64,000 nucleotides of DNA from Dorea_A sp016295505 (GTDB lineage: Bacteria > Bacillota > Clostridia > Lachnospirales > Lachnospiraceae), in the NCBI RefSeq assembly GCF_039832105.1, contig NZ_JBDOHS010000002.1:248001-312000 (forward strand). Direction: 5' to 3'. The position numbers and the translations under genes were made by a program. Shown here piece after piece: positions 17,846-25,584 of this stretch; positions within the stretch are counted from its first letter, which is position 1; each line of letters opens with the position of its first letter. The notes below the pieces were generated by a model, which worked only from the letters and a program-made list of their open reading frames with translations, was not told the origin of the DNA and searched no databases.

Positions 17846-17910
17846 TTTTTTCACCTCTCCATTGATCTTGACTTTTCTACAGTTGATCATTCCTGAATTA
17901 AAGATAATTA

Positions 17911-17960
17911 ATTATTAATAATCTGTATATTATTATACTCTTCTCTCAATTTTCTGTCAA
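17911..17960 (-). promoter_or_regulatory. Promoter and candidate operator of the broken peptidase gene
   Basis: Minus-strand -35 TTGACA (17955-17960) and -10 TATAAT (17932-17937) are both consensus with a 17-nt spacer. The dyad ATTATTAATAAT lies at 17911-17922, centred about 15 nt past the -10 edge. The POT promoter has nearly the same arrangement. Confidence 0.75.
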
Positions 17961-18018
17961 GATTTATATGGGAATTTGAACCTGTTTTTATCCTTATGCC
18001 AGAAAGCATTTCCATGCA

Positions 18019-18056
18019 AAAACCGGGATATATCGAAAATGATATATCCCGGTTTT
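18019..18056. terminator. Terminator after the intact Xaa-Pro peptidase
   Basis: AAACCGGGATATAT pairs with ATATATCCCGGTTT, with T-runs on both sides. Confidence 0.85.
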
Positions 18057-18078
18057 GACAATATTCATATATCCAATC

Positions 18079-19866
18079 TTAAATTGCTCTTGTATACTTC
18101 GCAAGCCATTCTGTTTCTTCTTCATTCAGATATGGAGTAAGCGTATCATATACCTTCTTATGGTAATCATTCAGAAGTTTCTTCTCTTCTGCAGTCATGA
18201 TATCCGGATTGATTGCATCCAGATCCATTGGAATCAATGTGATTGCGTCAAAGTACATAAACTGTCCGTACTCATTCTTCTCACCCTTGCAGCACAGAAG
18301 CTCATTCTCCAGACGGATTCCGTGAGAACCTTCGATATAGATTCCCGGCTCATCCGTAATAACCATGCCTTCATGGAGTACCTCTGTTTCTCCTTTGCGG
18401 TATTTCCACCGGAATCCTGCAGGACCCTCATGAATATTCAAAAGGTAACCCACACCATGTCCGGTTCCATGATTGAAGTTCAGATTACGATCCCAGAATG
18501 GTTTTCTGGAAAGAACATCCAGTACCATACCTGTACATCCTTCCAGGAATTTTGCACTTCCAAGTGACAGGTTACTGATTGCAACCAGTGTAAAGTCATC
18601 TTTCATCTTCTGTGAAACCTCACCAAGCGCATATGTTCTCGTTACATCTGTAGAACCTTCCCAGAATCCTGCACCTGTATCCGTAAGGAAGAAACTGCCT
18701 TCTTTCAGTTCCACATCTGTCTCCGGTGATGAAGTATAATGTACGATTGCACCATGCTCTCCGTAAGATGCGATCGGTTCAAAACTCGGACGGATAAAGT
18801 TGCCCATCTCAGCACGAAATTCATCCAGCTTATCTGTTGCACTCATCTCGGTAATTGTGATCTTGCCAACATTTTCTTTCAGCCACTTCATAAATCTTAC
18901 ATGTGCAACGCTGTCCTTGATCTGTGCTTTGCGAATATTCTCCACTTCCACCGGATTCTTGATCGCTTTCATCAGAATCGCCGGATTTCTCTTTTCCACT
19001 TTCTTCACGTTCTCAGGAATGTTATTGTATAAAGCATAGTTCAGCTTACCCGGATCAAGCATAAGCACTGTACTGTCATCCAGTTTGCGGATATCTTCAT
19101 ATATGTCATTGTATGGATGAAGTTTTACGTTTAACTCCGCCAGCTGCGCTTTGATCTCATCATTTAATTTATTTTCGTCAATATATAGTTCCATGCCATC
19201 CATTGTGATGATTGCATAAGAAAGGATCAATGGGAAGAATTCAATATCATCTCCACGAATATTCAATGTCCAGCAGATATCATCCAGAGTTGTAAGCACA
19301 TGTGCATTTGCTCCTGCTTTTTCCATCTCTTCGCGGGTTCTCTTTAATTTATCCGCTGCTGATTCTCCTGCATATTCAATTCCAAGAGCAAATGCCGGTG
19401 CTTTTGAAAGCTCCGGACGGTCTGTCCAGATCAGATCAATCAGATCTTCATGATAAGCAACCTTTGCTCCCTTCTTTTCTGCAATTTCTGCATACTCCTG
19501 TCCTTCTCCGACAGATACTACACGTCCGTCAAATCCAAGGGTATCGCCTGCTTTTAATATATCTTTCAGATAATCTGTAAGCTCCGGAACTCCCGGCTCA
19601 CCCATCTTCATCAATTCAACAGTTGTCCCTTCCAGCTGTGCAGTTGCCTGAATGAAGTAACGTCCATCTGTCCAAAGACGTGCCTCATCCTTGGTAATGA
19701 CAGCTGTACCTGCTGAACCGGAAAAACCTGTGATATATTTTCTTGCTTTAAAATATTCCCCAACATATTCGCTCTGGTGAAAATCTGCTGTCGGAACAAC
19801 ATAGATATCAATTCCTTTTTCCTCCATCTTCGCGCGCAGATTTGTTAATCTCTCTGGAATACTCAT
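18079..19866 (-). CDS. pepP: Xaa-Pro aminopeptidase (M24B)
   Basis: The 595-aa protein has two creatinase N-terminal-like domains and a C-terminal pita-bread domain. The M24 metal ligands are all visible: Asp in TDTGAGFWEGSTDVTR (two), His in HGTGHGVGYLLNIHE, Glu in VITDEPGIYIEG and Glu in RLENELL. It removes N-terminal residues before proline. The three-domain architecture resembles the long (eukaryote-like) aminopeptidase P. ATG 19866 is chosen for AGGAGG 9 nt upstream. It follows a POT transporter gene, suggesting import and cleavage of proline peptides. Confidence 0.93.
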   Translation of the reverse strand: MSIPERLTNLRAKMEEKGIDIYVVPTADFHQSEYVGEYFKARKYITGFSGSAGTAVITKDEARLWTDGRYFIQATAQLEGTTVELMKMGEPGVPELTDYLKDILKAGDTLGFDGRVVSVGEGQEYAEIAEKKGAKVAYHEDLIDLIWTDRPELSKAPAFALGIEYAGESAADKLKRTREEMEKAGANAHVLTTLDDICWTLNIRGDDIEFFPLILSYAIITMDGMELYIDENKLNDEIKAQLAELNVKLHPYNDIYEDIRKLDDSTVLMLDPGKLNYALYNNIPENVKKVEKRNPAILMKAIKNPVEVENIRKAQIKDSVAHVRFMKWLKENVGKITITEMSATDKLDEFRAEMGNFIRPSFEPIASYGEHGAIVHYTSSPETDVELKEGSFFLTDTGAGFWEGSTDVTRTYALGEVSQKMKDDFTLVAISNLSLGSAKFLEGCTGMVLDVLSRKPFWDRNLNFNHGTGHGVGYLLNIHEGPAGFRWKYRKGETEVLHEGMVITDEPGIYIEGSHGIRLENELLCCKGEKNEYGQFMYFDAITLIPMDLDAINPDIMTAEEKKLLNDYHKKVYDTLTPYLNEEETEWLAKYTRAI

Positions 19867-19903
19867 GTTATAACGCCTCCTGTAAAATAGTAATGTTTTT
19901 TCC

Positions 19904-19957
19904 CTAATAATATTAGGATTGTCAGGCAACTTGTATGTATTCCTGCAATCCTAATAT
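19904..19957. promoter_or_regulatory. Stem-loop between the POT transporter and pepP
   Basis: ATATTAGGATTG (about 19910-19921) pairs with CAATCCTAATAT (about 19946-19957), extended by CAG/CTG. There is no clear T-run on the minus strand, so it may be an operator or an RNA processing/attenuation hairpin. A shorter dyad, CCTAATA-A-TATTAGG, overlaps its left side. Confidence 0.5.
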
Positions 19958-19998
19958 CATTTTACATCATTTTACTCTATAATTCTACTTTATTTTTC

Positions 19999-21372
19999 TT
20001 ATTTTTCGTCGTCTTTCTTTTCAACCAATGCTGTTAACGGTTTGTCCAGAACAACCAGAAGTGCAACTGCAACGAATGCAATCACTGCAATGATAATACA
20101 TGCAGTTGTGAACTTGATCGCTCCTCCGAACAATGCATTGTATACGTATCCATAACTGATTGCTGCGAAGAAAATTGCAAGTCCCCATACAGACTGCATT
20201 GTAGAGTAAATACGGCTTGGTGCGTATTTCGCAATAAATGCATTTCCCAGTGGAGAGAAGAACATCTCACCTAATGTGATCAGGACTGCAAAGATCAAGA
20301 GCCACAGGCAGCTGATCTGTCCATCGCCGCGGATAACATCCATCAGTGCAAAGAACAGATATCCAATACCAAGAGTACCAATACCCAATGCACATTTCTT
20401 ATAAATACTCATATCTCCCTTTGGTCTGCTTGCAAGATAGCTCCAGAGCTTCGGAGTTACAAACATACCAACAAGTACACAGAATAAAGCATTTGCCGCA
20501 TCAAACCATGTAAGCGGAACGTTGTAACCTGCGATTACCCAGTTTGCGTTCTCGCCCCAGAAATAATATACAGGCAGGTATGCCAGATACCAGAATACCC
20601 AGAATACGATTGCAAATATGCAGATGAGAATGATTGCAGCAATTCTCTTCTTCTCAAGCGTTGTATAAGGCATCTTCTTCTCTTCCTTATTCTTAGCCTT
20701 CAGCTCTGCTTCACGTGCAATTTCTTCCTCTGTCAGTTCTTTCTTAAATGGAGTCTTACCAGCTTCACCCATGAAACGTGTTCCGATCGTGAACCAGATT
20801 GCTCCTAAGAACATCAGGACTGCTGCAATCTTGAAGCATGGTCTGTATCCCATCATATCTCCACTTGCAAATACATCCTGATACAGAATACCTGCAAGGA
20901 ACGGGCCTGCACATGCACCGATGTTAACAAGACCATAACGTACAGAATATGCATTGTCGAGCTGATCGCTGGATACGATACGTCCGATCAATGGACCAGT
21001 CTTATAGAATGCAAGACCGATACTGATACACCAGATCATCGCATATACCATTCCGCCGCTTGTTGCCATAGATCCAATCCAGTAACCAATACCGCAGAGG
21101 AGCATACCAATCGGAGTAGTATACCTTGCACCGATCAAACGGTCACAAATAATGGCACAAAGAATAGGAAGTCCGTAAGAAAATGCTGTCAACTGTGACT
21201 GCATAGTTGCAGCAGTTCCTTCTGACAGACCAAGACCACCTGATGCTACACTTGCTGCTACGAAAACTAACAGAATAGAACGTCCGGTATAATAAGCAAA
21301 ACGTTCAAAAATCTCTGTCGTAGAGCATGCCCAGAAGCCCATTGGAAGCTTCTTTTTTGTTTGAGTACTCAT
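19999..21372 (-). CDS. POT family proton-dependent oligopeptide transporter
   Basis: The 457-aa membrane protein has the POT signature ExxERFxYY as TEIFERFAYYTGRSILL and about 12 hydrophobic segments. A charged cytoplasmic loop lies near residues 210-240 (KELTEEEIAREAELKAKNKEEKK region). POT carriers import di- and tripeptides with protons. The neighbouring pepP could hydrolyse imported proline peptides. AGGAGG precedes the ATG. The promoter is consensus and carries a long dyad at the start site. Confidence 0.88.
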   Translation of the reverse strand: MSTQTKKKLPMGFWACSTTEIFERFAYYTGRSILLVFVAASVASGGLGLSEGTAATMQSQLTAFSYGLPILCAIICDRLIGARYTTPIGMLLCGIGYWIGSMATSGGMVYAMIWCISIGLAFYKTGPLIGRIVSSDQLDNAYSVRYGLVNIGACAGPFLAGILYQDVFASGDMMGYRPCFKIAAVLMFLGAIWFTIGTRFMGEAGKTPFKKELTEEEIAREAELKAKNKEEKKMPYTTLEKKRIAAIILICIFAIVFWVFWYLAYLPVYYFWGENANWVIAGYNVPLTWFDAANALFCVLVGMFVTPKLWSYLASRPKGDMSIYKKCALGIGTLGIGYLFFALMDVIRGDGQISCLWLLIFAVLITLGEMFFSPLGNAFIAKYAPSRIYSTMQSVWGLAIFFAAISYGYVYNALFGGAIKFTTACIIIAVIAFVAVALLVVLDKPLTALVEKKDDEK

Positions 21373-21455
21373 TTTTACTCGTCCTCCTTTTCCCCCACAC
21401 CTTTTCTCAACAAAATCATCCTCTCTGTTTGATACAAGATGTGTAAATAAGTAAT

Positions 21456-21509
21456 TTTAAATTATTGATAATTTAAATGAATTATACATTGCGACTAACG
21501 TGTTGTCAA
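21456..21509 (-). promoter_or_regulatory. Promoter and operator-like palindrome of the POT gene
   Basis: -35 TTGACA (21504-21509) and -10 TATAAT (21481-21486) have a 17-nt spacer. TTTAAATTAT and ATAATTTAAA form a palindrome at 21456-21477, spacing TG. Its core ATTATTGATAAT matches the core found at the broken peptidase promoter. Confidence 0.8.
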
Positions 21510-21535
21510 GTTCTCTTGAATTAATTAGCCATTTT

Positions 21536-22558
21536 TTATATAGAGGTATTCAAGTACTCTCCTACCATGCGAAATTCATCTTCATAGATACAATGATCTA
21601 TCGTTCCCTCATGTACTTTCTGACGACACTCTTCATAATCCATCCATATTACTTCTTCCACTTCTGATTCCTGAAGTCTGAGGCTGTTGATTTCCACCGG
21701 CTCTGTATATACGTAGACAGAACTCAGTTCATTGTCGCGGAATACCTTTCCGTGAAACACTGCTTCAAATTTTCCGTGATGAATTCCTACGTAATGAAGA
21801 TCTTCTTTCCTGACACACATTCCCAGTTCCTCTTCCATCTCTCTGACAGCTGATTCCAGACATTCATCTCCCGCTGCCACATGCCCGGCAGATGAGATAT
21901 CATAACTTCCCGGATTCGAATCCTTAACTGCACTCCGCTTCTGCAGCAGTACATCATATCCGCTCTTCTGGTTCGGTCTTACAACCCACATATGAACCGT
22001 TGCATGCAGACTTCCTTCCCTGTGCGTTACTCCCCGTTCTCTTACAAGTCCGCTCTTGCTGCCATCTGGATTAAGAATATCAAATAATTCCATCGGCTTC
22101 CCATTCAAAGCTGCAGACACTAAGCGATCCCTGCCGTCATAAACCAGTTTCAGAGAAAAGAACTCCTGATTTTCATCGATCAGACGAAAGAAAATCTTAT
22201 CTCCTTCCCAGATATTCAGCTTCCATACTTCCTCAATATCTACCCACTCCAATTCTCCTTCATTACATGCAATCGGCTCTCCTTCGAATCCGTCTGCCGT
22301 AAAAAGAGACATGTACTCTGTCACCCCATTTCCGGATACAAAAGTGACAATGCCCCGGTACCGATAGGAAGTAAGCGTATAGCCGGTCTCTTCCCGAACT
22401 TCTCTTAACAGACACTCTTCCGGACTTTCTTCTTTTTCAAAGTGTCCTCCGACACCAATCCACTTATCTTTGTTCACATCGTTTTTCTTCACCGTTCTGT
22501 GAAGCATCAGATACTTTCCGTCTTTTTTTATATAGCATAATGTACTTAATCCTGTCAT
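21536..22558 (-). CDS. Double NUDIX hydrolase (MutT-like plus Idi-like domains)
   Basis: The 340-aa protein carries two complete NUDIX boxes. The first, GGHFEKEESPEECLLREVREETG, spans a MutT/YjaD-type N-terminal domain (residues about 1-150). The second, near residue 220, has GHVAAGDECLESAVREMEEELG and lies in a domain resembling IPP isomerase/Yfcd proteins. Each could hydrolyse nucleoside diphosphates linked to another group; the substrates cannot be told. It is divergent from the rluA-type gene. Confidence 0.85.
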   Translation of the reverse strand: MTGLSTLCYIKKDGKYLMLHRTVKKNDVNKDKWIGVGGHFEKEESPEECLLREVREETGYTLTSYRYRGIVTFVSGNGVTEYMSLFTADGFEGEPIACNEGELEWVDIEEVWKLNIWEGDKIFFRLIDENQEFFSLKLVYDGRDRLVSAALNGKPMELFDILNPDGSKSGLVRERGVTHREGSLHATVHMWVVRPNQKSGYDVLLQKRSAVKDSNPGSYDISSAGHVAAGDECLESAVREMEEELGMCVRKEDLHYVGIHHGKFEAVFHGKVFRDNELSSVYVYTEPVEINSLRLQESEVEEVIWMDYEECRQKVHEGTIDHCIYEDEFRMVGEYLNTSI

Positions 22559-22630
22559 AGTTTCAACTCCTAACTTTTTATGGTATAATGCAATCCGTAG
22601 ATATCATAGCTAAAATGTGAGGAAAATGCA

Positions 22631-23518
22631 ATGAATCGAACGATCGAATATATGATAGAAAAAACAGATGACGGACTTCGCGTCGAGCAATTCTTAAGAC
22701 GACACGGATATTCCGGACAGAATCTTACAGAAATCAAACGAATGCCAAAAAGCATTCTTGTGAATGGGGAACATTATTATATGCGCCAGCTTCTTCATGC
22801 CGGTGACAGGCTGCAGGTCTGCATTCAGGAAACTGCCTGTTCCGAAAAGATTCCTCCTGTACAGATCCCATTAGATATTGTATATGAGGACGAAGACATT
22901 ATCGTGATCAATAAGCCTGCAGGGATGCCGATTCACCCTTCCCTGAACAACTACACCAATTCCATGGCAAATGCACTGGCCTGGTATTACCAGTCACAGG
23001 AAAAGCCATTTATCTTCCGGTGCTGCAACCGACTGGACCGCGACACCTCCGGACTTACGGTCGTTGCCAAGCATCTGGTCAGTGGCAATATTCTGTCCGC
23101 CATGGTCTATCGCAGAGAGATCCATCGGGAATATCTGGCAATCGTCCGTGGGCACGTCACTCCACAGTCCGGTACAATTAACGCTCCTCTTGCCCGCAAA
23201 CCCGGCACCATCATTGAACGGACCGTAGACTGGGAACACGGAGAGACTGCCATTACCCATTATCAAGTTGTAAAAGAAGCCAATGATCACAGTCTGGTCT
23301 CACTGAAACTGGAAACCGGCCGCACACACCAGATCCGGATCCACATGAAATATCTGGGTTATCCTCTGATCGGAGACTATCTGTATAACCCCGATATGGA
23401 ATATATAAGCCGGCAGGCACTTCACTCCCACCGGCTCTGTTTTCCACATCCGATCACCGGAACGATGCTGGAATTCACCGCACCGTTACCGGAAGACATG
23501 CAGAATATACTTTTATAA
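22631..23518 (+). CDS. RluA family pseudouridine synthase
   Basis: The 295-aa protein has an N-terminal S4-like segment (DGLRVEQFLRRHG) and the RluA catalytic motif CNRLDRDTSGL with the nucleophilic Asp, plus KPAGMPIHPS and LETGRTHQIRIHM. It isomerises uridines in 23S rRNA or tRNA; the exact target cannot be told from sequence. Its end overlaps the convergent dehydrogenase-like gene by 6 nt. Confidence 0.92.
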   Translation: MNRTIEYMIEKTDDGLRVEQFLRRHGYSGQNLTEIKRMPKSILVNGEHYYMRQLLHAGDRLQVCIQETACSEKIPPVQIPLDIVYEDEDIIVINKPAGMPIHPSLNNYTNSMANALAWYYQSQEKPFIFRCCNRLDRDTSGLTVVAKHLVSGNILSAMVYRREIHREYLAIVRGHVTPQSGTINAPLARKPGTIIERTVDWEHGETAITHYQVVKEANDHSLVSLKLETGRTHQIRIHMKYLGYPLIGDYLYNPDMEYISRQALHSHRLCFPHPITGTMLEFTAPLPEDMQNILL

Positions 23519-24769
23519 TTTCATTTCTTCAATATGATACTCATACCCGCTTTCATCCATCAATGCCATATATGGAAGCGGGTCAAAATATTCCGGAGAA
23601 TAGACTCCGGCATCCTTCCAGATGCCTTTTCCTATCAGTTCAATCGCCAGCGCTGCACCAAATCCCGTCTGTGCAACAACCGCCTGCGACCCCCATCTTT
23701 TCATGGATTCCTGATTATCAAAGGCCTGATACAGGAAATAGGACTTATCCATTCCATCTTTTTTCCCAATGCACTGTACTCCGACCAACATCTCACCGGT
23801 CATCTCACTCCCGATATCCCCGGGCTGCGGAGCACAAGCTGCCACCACATCTCTTGGGATCACTTCTGTCTCACCGATTCGCACCGGATGAATGCTGCGA
23901 AGTCCCAGCTTATCAATGACTTTTAATGCCGTGATCAGACTCTCATCCAGACTGATCTTGAACGTTGCCCGCTGAAGCCCATACTGCTTCAGATATCTTG
24001 GCATGGTGACGACTTCTTCATGCTCCACCTTCACCAGTGTATTCTGTCCGACACCATCCGGCATCTCCCAGACCTCTTTTCCTGCAAATGGTCTGTCCAC
24101 CAGCAGTCCTCCTCTGGATGCGTCATACTCCACATTCGGATTCATGACTTCATCCAATACAGTCCACACATTGAACCCAAACATAATATCATCCGGATCC
24201 GAACCCGGAACAGATAGATTGCCGCCGTCTTTGACATGGACCTCCCGAATCTCATCCAACAGCTGCGTTGCGGCATACTTGGCAAACACATTAACGACTC
24301 CCGGATCGATTCCCATACATATTAACGCCATATTGCCGCGTTTCTTCCATGCATCAAATCGGTCAAAATTATACTTTGTCATAGGTTCTTCATAGCTGTT
24401 CTCGATCCCCGGTCCATAAGCCGGATGTTCCATAGGGACCGACCAGGTTCCCATATTCCCATAATCTATTCCTGTCTCATAAGCTGCGTCAAAAATATAA
24501 TTGCTGGCAAACGGCGGGGCAGCATCCATCAGGAAATCAATCTGATGCATCCGGATCAACCGTATCATGGCTTCCTTCTCCGTAGCATTCACTGCCGCAG
24601 CTTCAAACCTGTCATCCCGATCCAGTTTTTCAACCACTTCCTGTGCACGCTTCCTTTCAAAATCACACACCAGCACATATTCCAGCCAGGCTCCTTCCTG
24701 GTCACGCCATTGCAAGATCTTCAGGATACTTTCGCCCACTGCTCCCGCACCAACCAACATCATTCTCAT
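23513..24769 (-). CDS. Saccharopine dehydrogenase family protein
   Basis: The 418-aa protein has an N-terminal Rossmann domain (LVGAGAVGESIL) and the family segments DAAPPFASNYIFDAA, YGNMGTW and CMGIDPGVVNVFA. It is a NAD(P)-dependent dehydrogenase of the saccharopine/carboxynorspermidine class. The substrate is unknown, and no lysine or spermidine pathway gene is adjacent. ATG 24769 is chosen because AGGAAGAAGCT precedes it; a start ten codons upstream falls close to the riboswitch 3' end. The tandem glycine riboswitch upstream suggests a link to glycine. Confidence 0.85.
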   Translation of the reverse strand: MRMMLVGAGAVGESILKILQWRDQEGAWLEYVLVCDFERKRAQEVVEKLDRDDRFEAAAVNATEKEAMIRLIRMHQIDFLMDAAPPFASNYIFDAAYETGIDYGNMGTWSVPMEHPAYGPGIENSYEEPMTKYNFDRFDAWKKRGNMALICMGIDPGVVNVFAKYAATQLLDEIREVHVKDGGNLSVPGSDPDDIMFGFNVWTVLDEVMNPNVEYDASRGGLLVDRPFAGKEVWEMPDGVGQNTLVKVEHEEVVTMPRYLKQYGLQRATFKISLDESLITALKVIDKLGLRSIHPVRIGETEVIPRDVVAACAPQPGDIGSEMTGEMLVGVQCIGKKDGMDKSYFLYQAFDNQESMKRWGSQAVVAQTGFGAALAIELIGKGIWKDAGVYSPEYFDPLPYMALMDESGYEYHIEEMKL

Positions 24770-24804
24770 AGCTTCTTCCTCCACACAAATAAAAGTCATC
24801 TATG

Positions 24805-24985
24805 ATTCTCTGTCCTTTTGCCAGTTGGTTCTAGCCTCGTAGGCGATGCATTTTGCATTCTCTCCAAAGTTCCGTCAGACTGCCTTCCTTTTGCCTGTCA
24901 GTTTCCGCCAGAGTAAGATGCATGAACTCTGGGTTTGCTTCTTCGGCCCCTTTCGGTGTCTAGGGCAGCCGTTCACCGGATATAT
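24805..24985 (-). ncRNA. Tandem glycine riboswitch
   Basis: On the minus strand aptamer 1 contains ACACCGAAAGGGGC, AGCAAACC and GACAGGCAAAAGGA, closed by CTGCC/GGCAG. Aptamer 2 follows with GGAGAG, CGCCTACGAGGC and CTGGCAAAAGGACAGAG, closed by CTTTG/CAGAG. These are the conserved elements of two glycine aptamers in tandem. The dehydrogenase ribosome site begins only about 25 nt past aptamer 2, leaving no room for a terminator, so translational control is likely. Confidence 0.85.
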
Positions 24986-25006
24986 TCATTTTTTTGTTTA
25001 TACTGT

Positions 25007-25036
25007 ATTTTACAAAATAATATACTCTCACGTCAA
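25007..25036 (-). promoter_or_regulatory. Promoter of the glycine riboswitch transcript
   Basis: -35 TTGACG (25031-25036) and -10 TAAAAT (25007-25012) are separated by 18 nt and lie just upstream of aptamer 1. Confidence 0.6.
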
Positions 25037-25044
25037 GAAAAAGC

Positions 25045-25397
25045 GGTTTTTCTAATTGCTCTTTTTTCTGATCCAATTCTCTGGTCGCTTTCAGAATTGC
25101 CTTTACCTGTTCTTTGCTGGTCATATTTGTTTTATTTTCACGAACCACTTCTGAAGATTCCATCTGATCCATAAGTGTACCGACTCTGACTCTGTAAAAT
25201 TCATCCAGATTCGATTGATAGATTGCTGCAAATGTCAATCGTTCTGCCAGAGGCACTCTCGGATTTCCTGCTTCATTCAATACTCTTTCATTAAATTTCA
25301 GCCATGACAGTTCCCGGTTCATCATATATGGGATTTTCGTTGTATTTTCTTTCTTTTTCTCTGCTTTTTTCTCTGATTTTTTCTCTGATTTCTTCAT
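25045..25397 (-). pseudogene. Truncated polyphosphate kinase (ppk1 N-terminal remnant)
   Basis: The reading frame begins with a Lys/Glu-rich tail, then YMMNRELSWLKFNERVL and IYQSNLDEFYRVRVGTL, the N-terminal domain of PPK1. Similarity ends near EQVKAILKATRELDQKKEQ, after about 115 residues of a roughly 700-residue enzyme. The frame runs on to 24960 through unrelated sequence and into the riboswitch. The catalytic His domains are absent. It retains its ribosome site and a phosphate-type promoter, so this is a deletion remnant. Confidence 0.85.
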
Positions 25398-25444
25398 CTG
25401 AACAGTTCCTTTCTCAAAAGTTTTATATCCACATAATCAGAGAA

Positions 25445-25498
25445 ATTATAACTCTTTTATGTCAAATTTACGGAACGCTTATGTTAATTTTATGTAAG
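25445..25498 (-). promoter_or_regulatory. Candidate Pho boxes and -10 of the ppk1 remnant
   Basis: Minus-strand hexamers CTTACA, TTAACA, GTTCCG and TTGACA start at exact 11-nt intervals (plus-strand left ends 25493, 25482, 25471, 25460). A TATAAT lies 9 nt further on. Direct TTAACA-like repeats at 11-nt spacing are the PhoP box pattern of Bacillota, fitting a polyphosphate gene. Confidence 0.65.
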
Positions 25499-25584
25499 AT
25501 TTCAAATCTGAATCAGTTGGGGAATTCCCTGTACTGCGTTTGCCTTTGCTTTTGCAATCGCACCTTTTAGAGCAAATTTCCTAT

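Noticed and set aside
22994..23447. Antisense frames opposite the rluA-type gene
   Set aside because: They have no ribosome site and lie wholly inside a well supported gene.
24805..24985. Lysine (L-box) riboswitch, suggested by the saccharopine-type gene
   Set aside because: The conserved CAGGCAAAAGGA and GGCAAAAGGACAGAG elements fit glycine aptamers. The L-box core was not seen.
25007..25036. The minus-strand frame from the ppk1 remnant continuing to 24960 as a real C-terminus
   Set aside because: The last 40 codons cross the riboswitch promoter and aptamer and match nothing in PPK1.
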